NCBI GenBank assembly: GCA_964545315.1
Contig: CAZJGI010000009.1
Location: 1-64,000, forward strand
DNA from: JAAYJR01 sp964545315
GTDB taxonomy: Bacteria; Bacteroidota; Bacteroidia; Bacteroidales; Prolixibacteraceae
DNA: 64,000 nt
Reading direction: 5' to 3'
In this document: positions 44,364 through 52,824 of the stretch, piece after piece
Numbering within the stretch: position 1 is the stretch's first letter
How the letters are laid out: each line of letters starts with the position of its first letter
The notes under the pieces: generated by a model
Told to the model about the DNA's origin: nothing
What the model saw: the letters and a program-made list of their open reading frames with translations, nothing else
Database searches by the model: none
Translations under genes and position numbers: made by a program

Positions 44364-45077
44364 ATGACGAGACTTAGTGTAAATATAAACAAAATTGCAA
44401 CACTCCGTAATTCCAGAGGAGGAAATATTCCGAGTGTTAAGGATGCAGCAATTAATTGTCAGAAGTTCGGGGCCCAGGGAATTACTGTTCATCCAAGGCC
44501 TGATGAGCGGCATATAACACGGAAAGATGTATATGAAATTAAACCTCTTATTTATACTGAATTTAACATTGAAGGTTATCCCGGGAAAGATTTCTTAAAG
44601 ATGGTGATTGAGGTAAGACCAGACCAGGTTACCCTTGTTCCTGATAAACATGATCAGCTCACCAGTGATCATGGATGGGATACCTGGGGCAATTTAACTT
44701 TTTTAAAGGAGGTTGTTGCCATGTTTAAAGAATATGGCATCAGGACTTCACTTTTCGTGGATGCTGATCCGGACGCTATTGAAGGAGCTGCTGAAACCGG
44801 AACTGACAGAATTGAATTATATACCGAGTCATATGCCAGGCTTTATAATATGGGGCGGGATAAGGCGATAGAACCCTTCATCCTGGCAGCCAGGGTGGCA
44901 GACACTGTCGGACTGGAAGTAAATGCAGGCCACGATCTTAATCTGGATAACCTTAATTATCTTTATAAAATTATACCAAACATTAAAGAAGTATCAATAG
45001 GGCATGCACTTATTTCAGATGCTATTTATCTGGGGCTTGAAAATACAATTCAAAAATATCTTGATTGCCTGAAGTAA
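44364..45077 (+). CDS. pdxJ: Pyridoxine 5'-phosphate synthase
   Basis: A 237-residue TIM-barrel enzyme. The start is the ATG at 44364 (MTRLSVNINKIATLR); a GTG 18 bp earlier is not needed. PdxJ motifs are VNINKIATLRNSRGG, GITVHPRPDERHI, QVTLVPDKHDQLTSDHGWD, and GTDRIELYTE. It condenses 1-deoxy-xylulose 5-phosphate and 3-amino-2-oxopropyl phosphate, the last ring-forming step of vitamin B6 synthesis. The stop is immediately followed by the next gene's ATG. Confidence 0.96.
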   Translation: MTRLSVNINKIATLRNSRGGNIPSVKDAAINCQKFGAQGITVHPRPDERHITRKDVYEIKPLIYTEFNIEGYPGKDFLKMVIEVRPDQVTLVPDKHDQLTSDHGWDTWGNLTFLKEVVAMFKEYGIRTSLFVDADPDAIEGAAETGTDRIELYTESYARLYNMGRDKAIEPFILAARVADTVGLEVNAGHDLNLDNLNYLYKIIPNIKEVSIGHALISDAIYLGLENTIQKYLDCLK

Positions 45078-45881
45078 ATGGAACTCTTTTACAGAAAAGA
45101 AGGGGAAGGCCCTGTATTAGTGATTATACACGGACTTTATGGGTCTTCTGATAACTGGATAAGTATAGGCAAACGTCTTGCAGGGCATCATACAGTCTAT
45201 ATTATTGATCAGAGGAATCATGGCAGGTCTCCATTCTCTGAAAGTCATTCATATGAGGACATGAAAAATGACCTGGTTGAATTTTTCTCAATTCACAATA
45301 TTGAAAACGCAACTCTTTTGGGGCATAGCATGGGAGGTAAATCATCGATGTGGTTTGCCGCCGATTACCCGGAAAAAGTTGAGAAGCTTGTAATTGCAGA
45401 TATTGCCCCCAAAAATTATCTCAATATGGGAAATACAAGCCAGTTCATGCTGCATGAGAAAATACTTAAGTCGATGTCTGAAATTAATTTTAAACAGGTT
45501 CATAAGAGGAGTGATGTAGATCAAATGCTTGCAAATGATATAAAAGATGCAAGGATTAGAAAGTTTTTGCTTAAAAATGTTACTAAGGACAAGAATTCAG
45601 GGATTTATAAATGGCGGCTAAATGTGCCGGTTCTGTATGAGTATCTCGAAGAAATTGTTAGCGGCGTTAATGAATCCTGGTTCGATGACCGAAAACCATT
45701 ATCCGGATATCCTGTTATTTTTATACGGGGAATGAACTCTGATTATATATTACCCGAAGATGAAGTTTTAATAAAAAGTATTTATCCTGAAGCTGCCATT
45801 GTTGATATTCCTGATGCCGGGCACTGGCTTCATGCTGAAAATCCGCGAAAATTTGAAAGGGCAGTCCTAAGATGTTGCTGA
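45078..45881 (+). CDS. Alpha/beta hydrolase (YbfF-like esterase)
   Basis: A 267-residue hydrolase. HGLYGSSDNW (oxyanion), LLGHSMGGKSSM with the nucleophilic Ser near residue 95, and a final DAGHWLHAENP His are typical of the YbfF/esterase group. It starts directly after the pdxJ stop (0 bp) and is probably translated with it. The 3' end overlaps malQ by 15 bp in convergent orientation. Its ester substrate is unknown. Confidence 0.88.
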   Translation: MELFYRKEGEGPVLVIIHGLYGSSDNWISIGKRLAGHHTVYIIDQRNHGRSPFSESHSYEDMKNDLVEFFSIHNIENATLLGHSMGGKSSMWFAADYPEKVEKLVIADIAPKNYLNMGNTSQFMLHEKILKSMSEINFKQVHKRSDVDQMLANDIKDARIRKFLLKNVTKDKNSGIYKWRLNVPVLYEYLEEIVSGVNESWFDDRKPLSGYPVIFIRGMNSDYILPEDEVLIKSIYPEAAIVDIPDAGHWLHAENPRKFERAVLRCC

Positions 45882-47369
45882 TTTACATCGATTATATTTT
45901 ACAGTAATTGTTTTCAGGTAATCAATATGTCCCGGCTTTAATTGTTTTCGCGTGTAACGCCACATCCAGTTTCCTTCTGAAGTTCCCGGAGTATTCATAC
46001 GTGAGTTTTTACCGAGGCATAGCAGGTCCTGCATGGGCATAATAGCTGTTTCTGCACAAGATGACCAAATACAATCAATTGCTTTAAATAAAGCTCTTTT
46101 ATTTGTCGTTCCCAGATAACTTTTTGTAAGCTTTTTTTCCGACCCTTTTAATGAGCGAATCCATCCAAGGGTTGTATTATTGTCGTGTGTGCCTGTATAA
46201 GCAGTAAAGCGGGGCAAATAATTATGCGGCATGTTGGGATTTTCCGGATCCGAAGTAAATGCGAATTGTAATACTTTCATACCGGGAAGGTGAAAGTAAT
46301 CTCTTAGGTGATCCACTTCAGGGGTAATAACCCCCAGGTCCTCTGCAAGAAACGGAAGCCGGCCCGTCTGCATTTTTAATTTGGAAAGTATGTGAAAACC
46401 TCCGGCCGGGAACCATTTTCCTTTCACAGCGGTTTTTTCACCTGCAGGCACTGCCCAATATGATTCCAATCCCCTGAAATGGTCTATTCTTACTTTGTCA
46501 AACATGTTCATGTTAAAATGTAAACGGGCCATCCACCAGTCAAAATCACGTTCTTTTAATTTTTGCCAGTCATAAACCGGATTCCCCCATAGCTGACCTG
46601 TTTCGCTGAAATAGTCGGGGGGTACACCTCCGGTCATTATGGGCTCAAGGTTTTCATCAAGTTGGAAGATGTCTGTATTTGACCATACGTCTGAACTGTC
46701 TTCGGATATATATAAGGGCAGGTCTCCTATTATGTAAATCCCTTTTGAATTTGCATAACTTTTTAACCTGAACCACTGTCTGAAGAAAAGGAATTGTATA
46801 AATTTTTGCTCTTCGATCTGCCCGGATAGTAGTTTTTCATATTTGACAATAGCTTCCTTTGTCCTGAATCTTAGCCCTTCCTCCCAACTGTTCCATTTAG
46901 TATTTTTGAAATGCTGCCTTGCTGCAATAAAAAGAGCATAATCATTTAGCCACCAGTTATGTTCATCTAAAAATTTGTAGTATTCATTTTTTAACTGGTC
47001 CCCGCCGGAAGCAGTGAAATTTTTATGAGCTTTTTTTAGTAGTGGTATCTTCCAATCAATAGCCTTATTGAAGTCAGCTTTATACTTTAGGAAAGACGGA
47101 ATATATTTTAAGTCATCATCACTGAGCAACAAATCAGTTCTCAGTTCATGTAGATCTATAAGTAGCGGATTCCCTGCAAAAGCTGAAAAGCATTGATATG
47201 GGGAGTTGCCATAACCGGTTGGCCCTAAAGGTAGTATTTGCCAGTATTTTTGTCTGGCTGATCCGAGGATATCAATAAAGCCGGATGCTTCCCTGCCCAA
47301 TGTGCCGGTCCCTTCAGGGCCGGGAAGAGAGGTAATATGGAGCAGGATGCCACTGGTACGTTCAACCAT
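45867..47369 (-). CDS. malQ: 4-alpha-glucanotransferase
   Basis: A 500-residue GH77 enzyme of usual short length. Motifs are SGILLHITSLPGPEGTGTLG, DLPLYISEDSSDVW, VRIDHFRGLESYWAVP with the catalytic Asp, LAEDLGVITPEV with the acid/base Glu, and YTGTHDNNTTLGW with the third acid. It transfers maltosyl or longer alpha-1,4-glucan chains and serves glycogen or maltodextrin metabolism. Its start overlaps the oxidoreductase stop by 8 bp. Confidence 0.95.
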   Translation of the reverse strand: MVERTSGILLHITSLPGPEGTGTLGREASGFIDILGSARQKYWQILPLGPTGYGNSPYQCFSAFAGNPLLIDLHELRTDLLLSDDDLKYIPSFLKYKADFNKAIDWKIPLLKKAHKNFTASGGDQLKNEYYKFLDEHNWWLNDYALFIAARQHFKNTKWNSWEEGLRFRTKEAIVKYEKLLSGQIEEQKFIQFLFFRQWFRLKSYANSKGIYIIGDLPLYISEDSSDVWSNTDIFQLDENLEPIMTGGVPPDYFSETGQLWGNPVYDWQKLKERDFDWWMARLHFNMNMFDKVRIDHFRGLESYWAVPAGEKTAVKGKWFPAGGFHILSKLKMQTGRLPFLAEDLGVITPEVDHLRDYFHLPGMKVLQFAFTSDPENPNMPHNYLPRFTAYTGTHDNNTTLGWIRSLKGSEKKLTKSYLGTTNKRALFKAIDCIWSSCAETAIMPMQDLLCLGKNSRMNTPGTSEGNWMWRYTRKQLKPGHIDYLKTITVKYNRCKSATS

Positions 47370-48459
47370 TTTCAGCCATCTTACGAAATAATGATAAATG
47401 CTCTGCAGTCTCTCTTACTATGCGTTGCACTGCAAGGCCGTGATTCAAATCAGGAATAAATGCATCACTGTCATTTCCTGTGAAAAATATATAGTGTGCA
47501 TGTACAAGAGATCGAAGCCAGCCCGGGGAAACGTGACCTGACGGGAAGCTCGTAACAGGCTTGTAATTACTTCCGGTAAATTTTTTAATTTGTTGTCCGC
47601 TATCCTCCGTAAAATATTCAAAATATTCCGGATTTCTTGAAGAGTATGAAAGCCATCCGTTTTCTGAATATATCTCAATAGATACCAGGTCCCCGCTACC
47701 TGAACTTATACGGCTTGCCGAGAGAGTACCTGCTGCTTTTGTGCCGGTTTCCACCAGTGATATTGAACTGAAAAGATCGGAGCTTTCCGGCACGTCTGTG
47801 AAGCTTCCTGCCTGCAGGGCACTCGTAATTTTTAGATTATCACCAATGAATGCTGCCAACAGGCTTATTGCATGTGAACCCAGATCAGCCATAGCACCTC
47901 CGTCAGGAGCCGGAGTAAGCCTGTTCGTCCTCTTTTTGCGATATTCAGACTGAAGATAATCTCCATGATAATATTTCAGGTCAAAGTGAACAGGTTTTCC
48001 TAATATTCCTGATCTCCATAATTTCAGAGCCTCTCTGACTGAGGATGTTTGTAAATACTGAAATCCTACCTGTATCTTAACTTTATCTCCTGATTCAGAG
48101 GCCAGCCCCTTAATCTTTTCTTCTTCATCAAAACTTGCACATACAGGCTTTTCCAGGTAAATATACCTGACATTCGGCATCTGTAAAGCAATTTTCATAT
48201 GTTCATAATGTACATTGTTCGGCCCAAGTATAAAAACAGCTTCGATTTTTTTATTATTTCTGAATTGTTCCATATCCTCAGACGCGGAAAATCCAAATTT
48301 TTCAGCGAATTTATCCCTGCTTTCCTTCCTTGCTGATGTTACTGACTCAAGAATAAGTTCAGGTACATTATCGTAATAAAATTTAAGTACCTTAAGAGAA
48401 TAAACATGTGATTTCGCGATTCCACCTGCGCCAATAAAACCGATATGTATCTTTTGCAT
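47362..48459 (-). CDS. Gfo/Idh/MocA-family oxidoreductase
   Basis: A 365-residue NAD(P)-dependent oxidoreductase. The N-terminal Rossmann motif GFIGAGGIAKSH (residues 6-17) is followed by the EKPVCAS motif near residue 100, and the substrate-domain pattern GGAMADLGSHAISLLAAF. The family oxidises or reduces sugars, inositols and their derivatives. The overlap with malQ suggests an operon on carbohydrate metabolism, but the substrate is unknown. Confidence 0.9.
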   Translation of the reverse strand: MQKIHIGFIGAGGIAKSHVYSLKVLKFYYDNVPELILESVTSARKESRDKFAEKFGFSASEDMEQFRNNKKIEAVFILGPNNVHYEHMKIALQMPNVRYIYLEKPVCASFDEEEKIKGLASESGDKVKIQVGFQYLQTSSVREALKLWRSGILGKPVHFDLKYYHGDYLQSEYRKKRTNRLTPAPDGGAMADLGSHAISLLAAFIGDNLKITSALQAGSFTDVPESSDLFSSISLVETGTKAAGTLSASRISSGSGDLVSIEIYSENGWLSYSSRNPEYFEYFTEDSGQQIKKFTGSNYKPVTSFPSGHVSPGWLRSLVHAHYIFFTGNDSDAFIPDLNHGLAVQRIVRETAEHLSLFRKMAENG

Positions 48460-48839
48460 ATGTAAATTGTTATATGTGTTATTAATTATGATACAAAAAT
48501 CGGCTAAAATTAACAGTTTTTGTGTATTGGAGAAAGTGAAACAAAAAAAAGAAACTGCCGGAAAAGTAAAGACTGAATCAGTTATGTTATTTGGAGCGCC
48601 GTTAAAACATCCTTATTTCTAAAATAATATAATCATTTGCTTAGCTGCTAGTGACAGAACAGAATTAATATTAGTTTTCCTTTGCACTTTCCGCATAAAA
48701 TTTTTCTGTTCCTCCCGTTGCGTGAAAACATTTGCGTTGCGTTCGTTGCGTGAAAGTATCTTCCTGGCGGTCTCTGCGTGAAATAGTTTTCGCAGAGACC
48801 GCCATTAAAAGTTATACCTCTAAGGGAAAGGCCCACTGT
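48460..48839. other. Intergenic region with a repeat-like element, 380 bp
   Basis: The right half holds two exact 12-bp copies of CGTTGCGTGAAA (48716 and 48744) and then the hairpin at 48766-48803. The left part is AT-rich and empty. No gene is supported. Confidence 0.6.
48716..48803. repeat. Composite repeat/hairpin element
   Basis: Direct repeats CGTTGCGTGAAA (48716-48727 and 48744-48755) precede GGCGGTCTCTGCG (48766-48778) and CGCAGAGACCGCC (48791-48803), a perfect 13-bp stem with a 12-nt loop. The base composition is far more GC-rich than the surroundings. It resembles dispersed palindromic elements of Bacteroidota genomes; a terminator role is also possible. Confidence 0.6.
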
Positions 48840-49568
48840 TTAATTGCCCTCACCGTAATTGTAGACTCCTTCGTATTCAAAAAGATCTCCGTCATAATCC
48901 GTTGATGTTACCCTGAACTGAACTGAATCAAGCCCATCGATTTTAAGCTCATTTAAATAGAAAGAGACAAAGGCAGTATATTGGACACTTTCAGCATCAT
49001 CGTTATCGTTATGTCTTAACTCCAGTTCAATTGGCTGGCTGCTTTCAGTCAGTTCCCCGGGTTCCTTTACCAGGTTTATAAAGTGAATCTGAGTGTTTCC
49101 CCAATATTTCAGTTCAAAATTTAATAAACTGTCTTGCACCCAACAATCTCTTACAATTACCGGGTCATTACCAATACTATCCTCAATGGCAGGGGTAATG
49201 TCCATGATGCCTTTTAAAAGTATCTTCTTAACAGAATTTACCTTCACAAAATAGGTAGTGATTTCACCACTCTGATCAGAATCATCACCAATAATAGTGT
49301 AGTTTATCAATATTCTGTCTCCTGTAGCCAGTATTGATCCCTGATTCCCTGAACCATAATAATACCAGGGATAATACTGTTCAGATGCTATAGGTATAAG
49401 TATATCACCATTATCCATGGTAATTTTGTATTCTAACGGATCATCATTTGTCATCTCAATCATGCCAAAACCGACCCACATGTCACCTAGTGAATATCCT
49501 TCATCGTCCAGACATCCATAGGTTATCACTGTTAACACAATTATAATTCCTATTACTAACTTTTTCAT
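48840..49568 (-). CDS. NigD-like lipoprotein
   Basis: A 242-residue lipoprotein (lipobox Cys at residue 19, VITYGCLDDEGYSLGDMWVG). The start DDEGYSLGDMWVGFGMIE and the later beta-sandwich (YKITMDNGDILIPIAS, ILINYTIIGDD, FYLNELKI) match the NigD family, small exported proteins of Bacteroidota first noted near a bacteriocin locus. The function is unknown. It is probably monocistronic and has the repeat element downstream. Confidence 0.72.
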   Translation of the reverse strand: MKKLVIGIIIVLTVITYGCLDDEGYSLGDMWVGFGMIEMTNDDPLEYKITMDNGDILIPIASEQYYPWYYYGSGNQGSILATGDRILINYTIIGDDSDQSGEITTYFVKVNSVKKILLKGIMDITPAIEDSIGNDPVIVRDCWVQDSLLNFELKYWGNTQIHFINLVKEPGELTESSQPIELELRHNDNDDAESVQYTAFVSFYLNELKIDGLDSVQFRVTSTDYDGDLFEYEGVYNYGEGN

Positions 49569-49706
49569 AGCTTCAAAATTTCAATAATTAATTACAATTT
49601 CACTTTTCAAATACATAAGAATGATGAAAACAATATTTGGAAGGTTGCGTTTTAATAAAAAAAATATTGTTTGCCTGTTCTTACTGACAAAAATTTATTA
49701 TTAGGT

Positions 49707-49737
49707 TTTGGCATAACAATTGTTAAGCATAAATTTA
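49707..49737 (+). promoter_or_regulatory. Promoter of Grx-Trx-GroES operon with internal palindrome
   Basis: TTTG (49707-49710), a 19-bp spacer and TAAATTTA (49730-49737) match the Bacteroidota consensus at 11 of 12 positions (the last -7 base is A). The spacer contains TAACAATTGTTA (49714-49725), a perfect 12-bp palindrome shared with the site at 3226-3241. Confidence 0.7.
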
Positions 49738-49764
49738 TATATATAACTTTTTGTATATTTTATT

Positions 49765-50367
49765 ATGAAAATAAATCCTGGCTTTAATGAGTTGAAGAGT
49801 GACATAAAGGTGTATAGGAATGTTTGGTTATTATTGTATAAAAAGGGATTACCACAGAGTGATTGTGCGTTTGAGAATTTTGTAAAATCGGAGCAATCAT
49901 TTACCGGCAGGGAACAAGATAGGACAAAAGAGATACTTTTTTGTTCTTCTGACGTGAATATTATAAGGGATATACATACAGAATATAATATAACGACCGT
50001 TCCTGTTCTGCTGCATTTTGAGAATGGAGATTTTAAAAATAATGTCAAGGGTTGCAGCACTCAGGAACAATTTAATGCGATATTTGAAAATTCAGTTTTT
50101 GTAGACAGGGGCACTAAAGATGCTGTCAATAAGAAGAATGTATTAGTATACACCACTCCTGTTTGCACCTGGTGTAATGCGGTAAAAAGGCATTTACAAG
50201 AAAACAGGATACAATTTAGAGAGTTAGATGTGTCTTCTGACACTAAAGCAATGGAAGAGATGATGAGAAAAAGCAGGCAGCAGGGTGTTCCACAGATTGA
50301 TATTAATGGAGAAATCGTCGTTGGATTCGACCGGGAGAGAATAGACAAATTATTGGGAATTAATTAA
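49765..50367 (+). CDS. Thioredoxin-like plus glutaredoxin fusion protein
   Basis: A 200-residue cytoplasmic protein of two domains. Residues 1-115 have a thioredoxin-like fold with a TVP cis-proline at 78-80 but only a single Cys (C34, QSDCAF) at the active-site position. Residues 124-200 are a glutaredoxin with C134-T-W-C137 and GVPQ at 174-177. The N-terminal part could act as a substrate-binding or single-thiol module. First gene of an operon with a thioredoxin lipoprotein and GroES, under the promoter at 49707-49737. Confidence 0.8.
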   Translation: MKINPGFNELKSDIKVYRNVWLLLYKKGLPQSDCAFENFVKSEQSFTGREQDRTKEILFCSSDVNIIRDIHTEYNITTVPVLLHFENGDFKNNVKGCSTQEQFNAIFENSVFVDRGTKDAVNKKNVLVYTTPVCTWCNAVKRHLQENRIQFRELDVSSDTKAMEEMMRKSRQQGVPQIDINGEIVVGFDRERIDKLLGIN

Positions 50368-50379
50368 AAAATTAGTAAA

Positions 50380-50901
50380 ATGAAACATTTATTTTTGATA
50401 ACTGTAATTGTATTTTTTACATTAAACAGTTGTAATTCAGGACAGGCAAAAGCTAATAATGACTCGCCTGAACAAAAAGAAGTTGTTGCACAACCAGCGG
50501 TTAAAGCAACCAGCAGTCAGAGTGGGTCTGTTAATCTGACAAAAGATATTTTTCTGAAGCAGGTTTGGGATTACCAGTCATCACCCCGCGAATGGATTTA
50601 TAAAGGGGACAAACCTGCATTAATTGATTTTTATGCAGACTGGTGTGGCCCATGTAAGATTGCATCTCCGATACTGGATGAGATATCGAAGGAATATTCA
50701 GGGAAGATTTATGTTTATAAAATAGATACCCAGGTTGAAAGAGAACTCGCATCTGTTTTTGGCATAAGTGGCATTCCTGCATTTCTGTATATCCCTGTTA
50801 ACGGCAAACCTGTCATGATGTCAGGCATAGCCCGTTCCAAAGAGGATACAAAAAAGATGTTCATAGATAATATTGAGAAAATACTATTAGCTTCCAAATA
50901 A
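50380..50901 (+). CDS. Thioredoxin-family lipoprotein
   Basis: A 173-residue exported thioredoxin. Lipobox LNSC gives lipidated Cys18. The active site is C89-G-P-C92 in IDFYADWCGPC, and the cis-Pro is in GIPAFLYI. Between residues 20 and 70 lies a low-complexity linker (SSQSGSVNLTKD). It probably reduces or isomerises disulfides in the periplasm, tethered to a membrane. It follows the glutaredoxin gene after 12 bp. Confidence 0.92.
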   Translation: MKHLFLITVIVFFTLNSCNSGQAKANNDSPEQKEVVAQPAVKATSSQSGSVNLTKDIFLKQVWDYQSSPREWIYKGDKPALIDFYADWCGPCKIASPILDEISKEYSGKIYVYKIDTQVERELASVFGISGIPAFLYIPVNGKPVMMSGIARSKEDTKKMFIDNIEKILLASK

Positions 50902-50927
50902 TTGTTTAATGTTAAAAGTTTTAAAAA

Positions 50928-51215
50928 ATGAAAGAATTACAACCAATTAATCAGAATGTTTTGTTAGAGATTACAGAGGATAAGCTTGAGCAAAAGACAT
51001 CAGGAGGAATAATCATCCCTGATTCTGCCAAAGAGAAGCAGGAAGTTGCCAAAGTTCTGGCAATAAGTAATATTGAAAATGCTGAAATTGTGCCCGGAGA
51101 TCAGGTTTTATATAAAAAATATTCCGGTACTGAAATAGAGTTTGAAGGGAAAAATTATCTCTTGCTCCCTTACGCTGATATATTATCCAAAGTAGTTGAA
51201 ACAGAGTCAATTTAG
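50928..51215 (+). CDS. groES: GroES-type co-chaperonin, no adjacent groEL
   Basis: A 95-residue Cpn10 of normal length. The start LQPINQNVLLEITEDK and the mobile loop EQKTSGGIIIPDSAKEKQ, with the GroEL-binding III tripeptide, are conserved. The roof hairpin seems shorter than usual (SNIENAEIVPGDQVLYKKYSG). GroES normally caps GroEL, but no groEL is near. It is the third gene of the redox operon, 26 bp after the thioredoxin gene. It may be a second, specialised copy. Confidence 0.88.
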   Translation: MKELQPINQNVLLEITEDKLEQKTSGGIIIPDSAKEKQEVAKVLAISNIENAEIVPGDQVLYKKYSGTEIEFEGKNYLLLPYADILSKVVETESI

Positions 51216-51268
51216 GGATGTTATTGTGAATCATTCTGATGGGGTTTTTCTTATGATTTTGTTAGTGT

Positions 51269-52651
51269 TTAGTTGCTTCCGGCCTTCTTTTTTAGCAGAA
51301 TACTGATAATTTCTTCTGATTTTGCTGTTTGCTGTTCCCCGGTTTCCATATTTTTAATTGTCACTGAATTATTGGCTATTTCAGCATCTCCTGCAAGAAT
51401 GACAAAAGGTATTTGCCTTTTATTTGCATAAGTCATCTGTTTTTTCATCCTGGTATAGTCCGGATATATTTCGGCATTTATTCCCAGGTCCCGGATTTTT
51501 GCCAGTATTGGCAGGCAGTAAGCTTCCTCTTTTTCTCCGAAATTCACAAACATTACTTTTGTTATTTCTGACGAATCCTTTGGGAAGAGATCTAATTGTT
51601 GCAACACATCATATATCCTTTCTGCCCCGAAGGATATCCCCACACCTGAAACGCCAGGCATTCCGAATATTCCTGTAAGGTCATCATAGCGGCCACCCCC
51701 GCAAATACTACCTATATTAATTCCTTTTGCTTTAACTTCGAAGATGGCCCCGGTATAGTAATTAAGTCCCCGCGCCAGGGATATGTCAAACTGTACATCA
51801 GTTTTCAGTTCCATCTTGTCAATATACCTGAAAAATGTATTCATTTCCTCCAATCCCTTGAGACCGGTTTCTGACGTTTGTAAAGTTTTTTTCAGTTTTT
51901 CAAGCTTTTCCTGATTTGAACCTTCCAGTGATAATATAGGTTGAAGAATCCCGATTGCCCTCTCAGTGATACCTATAGCCCTGAGATCTTTTATAACATT
52001 TTCCTTTCCTGTTTTATCTATCTTGTCTAAAGAAACAGTAATTTCAGTCAGGCGTTCTTTTTCTCCTATAATCTCTGCAATTCCTGCTAAAATTTTTCGA
52101 TTATTTACTTTTAATACTACATCTGCCTTCAGCCTTATAAATACTTCGTTTATTATTTGTGCCAACTCAGACTCATTCAGGATACTGTCGCTGCCTATAA
52201 TATCGGCATCGCACTGAAAAAATTCGCGATATCTTCCTTTTTGAGGCCTGTCTGCCCGCCAAACCGGTTGTATCTGATACCTCCGGAAAGGAAAAACAAT
52301 ATCATTTTGATTCTGAACAACAAACCTTGCAAAAGGAACAGTCAGGTCATATCTTAATCCTTTCTCTGTTATCCTGGATGATAGTTTATTAATATCTTTT
52401 TCAAGGAGTATATTTTCTGTGACATCAGACAGGAAATTGCCTGAATTTAATATTTTAAAAATAAGCTTGTCACCTTCGTCACCATATTTTCCGAGCAGAC
52501 TGGAAAGTTCTTCCATTGCCGGTGTTTCAATTGGTTGAAATCCATACAGTTTGAACACATCCTTAATAGTATTAAAGATATAATTTCTATTTACCACCTC
52601 TGCCGGTAAAAAATCTCTTGTCCCCTTTGGAATAGAAGGTTTTTGTGCCAT
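51269..52651 (-). CDS. hisS: Histidyl-tRNA synthetase
   Basis: A 460-residue class II synthetase. It starts IPKGTRDFLPAEV and contains the motif-2 region PVWRADRPQKGRYREFFQCDADIIG, the HisA motif RGLNYYTGAIFEV and GGGRYDDLTGIFG, and the C-terminal anticodon domain (about 355-460). It charges tRNA-His. A TATTTTTG -7-like element (52678-52685, minus strand) lies 27 bp before the start. It is convergent with the groES operon. Confidence 0.97.
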   Translation of the reverse strand: MAQKPSIPKGTRDFLPAEVVNRNYIFNTIKDVFKLYGFQPIETPAMEELSSLLGKYGDEGDKLIFKILNSGNFLSDVTENILLEKDINKLSSRITEKGLRYDLTVPFARFVVQNQNDIVFPFRRYQIQPVWRADRPQKGRYREFFQCDADIIGSDSILNESELAQIINEVFIRLKADVVLKVNNRKILAGIAEIIGEKERLTEITVSLDKIDKTGKENVIKDLRAIGITERAIGILQPILSLEGSNQEKLEKLKKTLQTSETGLKGLEEMNTFFRYIDKMELKTDVQFDISLARGLNYYTGAIFEVKAKGINIGSICGGGRYDDLTGIFGMPGVSGVGISFGAERIYDVLQQLDLFPKDSSEITKVMFVNFGEKEEAYCLPILAKIRDLGINAEIYPDYTRMKKQMTYANKRQIPFVILAGDAEIANNSVTIKNMETGEQQTAKSEEIISILLKKKAGSN

Positions 52652-52824
52652 TATAAATAATAATTTCGTTCAGGATGCAAAAATAAGTAATTAAAGCCGG
52701 GAATGATAAAAATTATAGAAGTAATGCAAGTAATTTATCTTAAAGTCATCGTTCATTTCATTGCAGGTAGTTGAATTTTTTACCGGGAAATATTATTTTC
52801 GGCTTTTATAAAATGAAGGATTAA

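Noticed and set aside
48648..48836. 62-codon minus-strand frame
   Set aside because: It crosses the direct repeats and hairpin, so its translation reflects the repeat element rather than a protein.
49701..50060. 119-codon minus-strand frame over the glutaredoxin gene
   Set aside because: It is antisense to a clear coding gene and lacks domain support.
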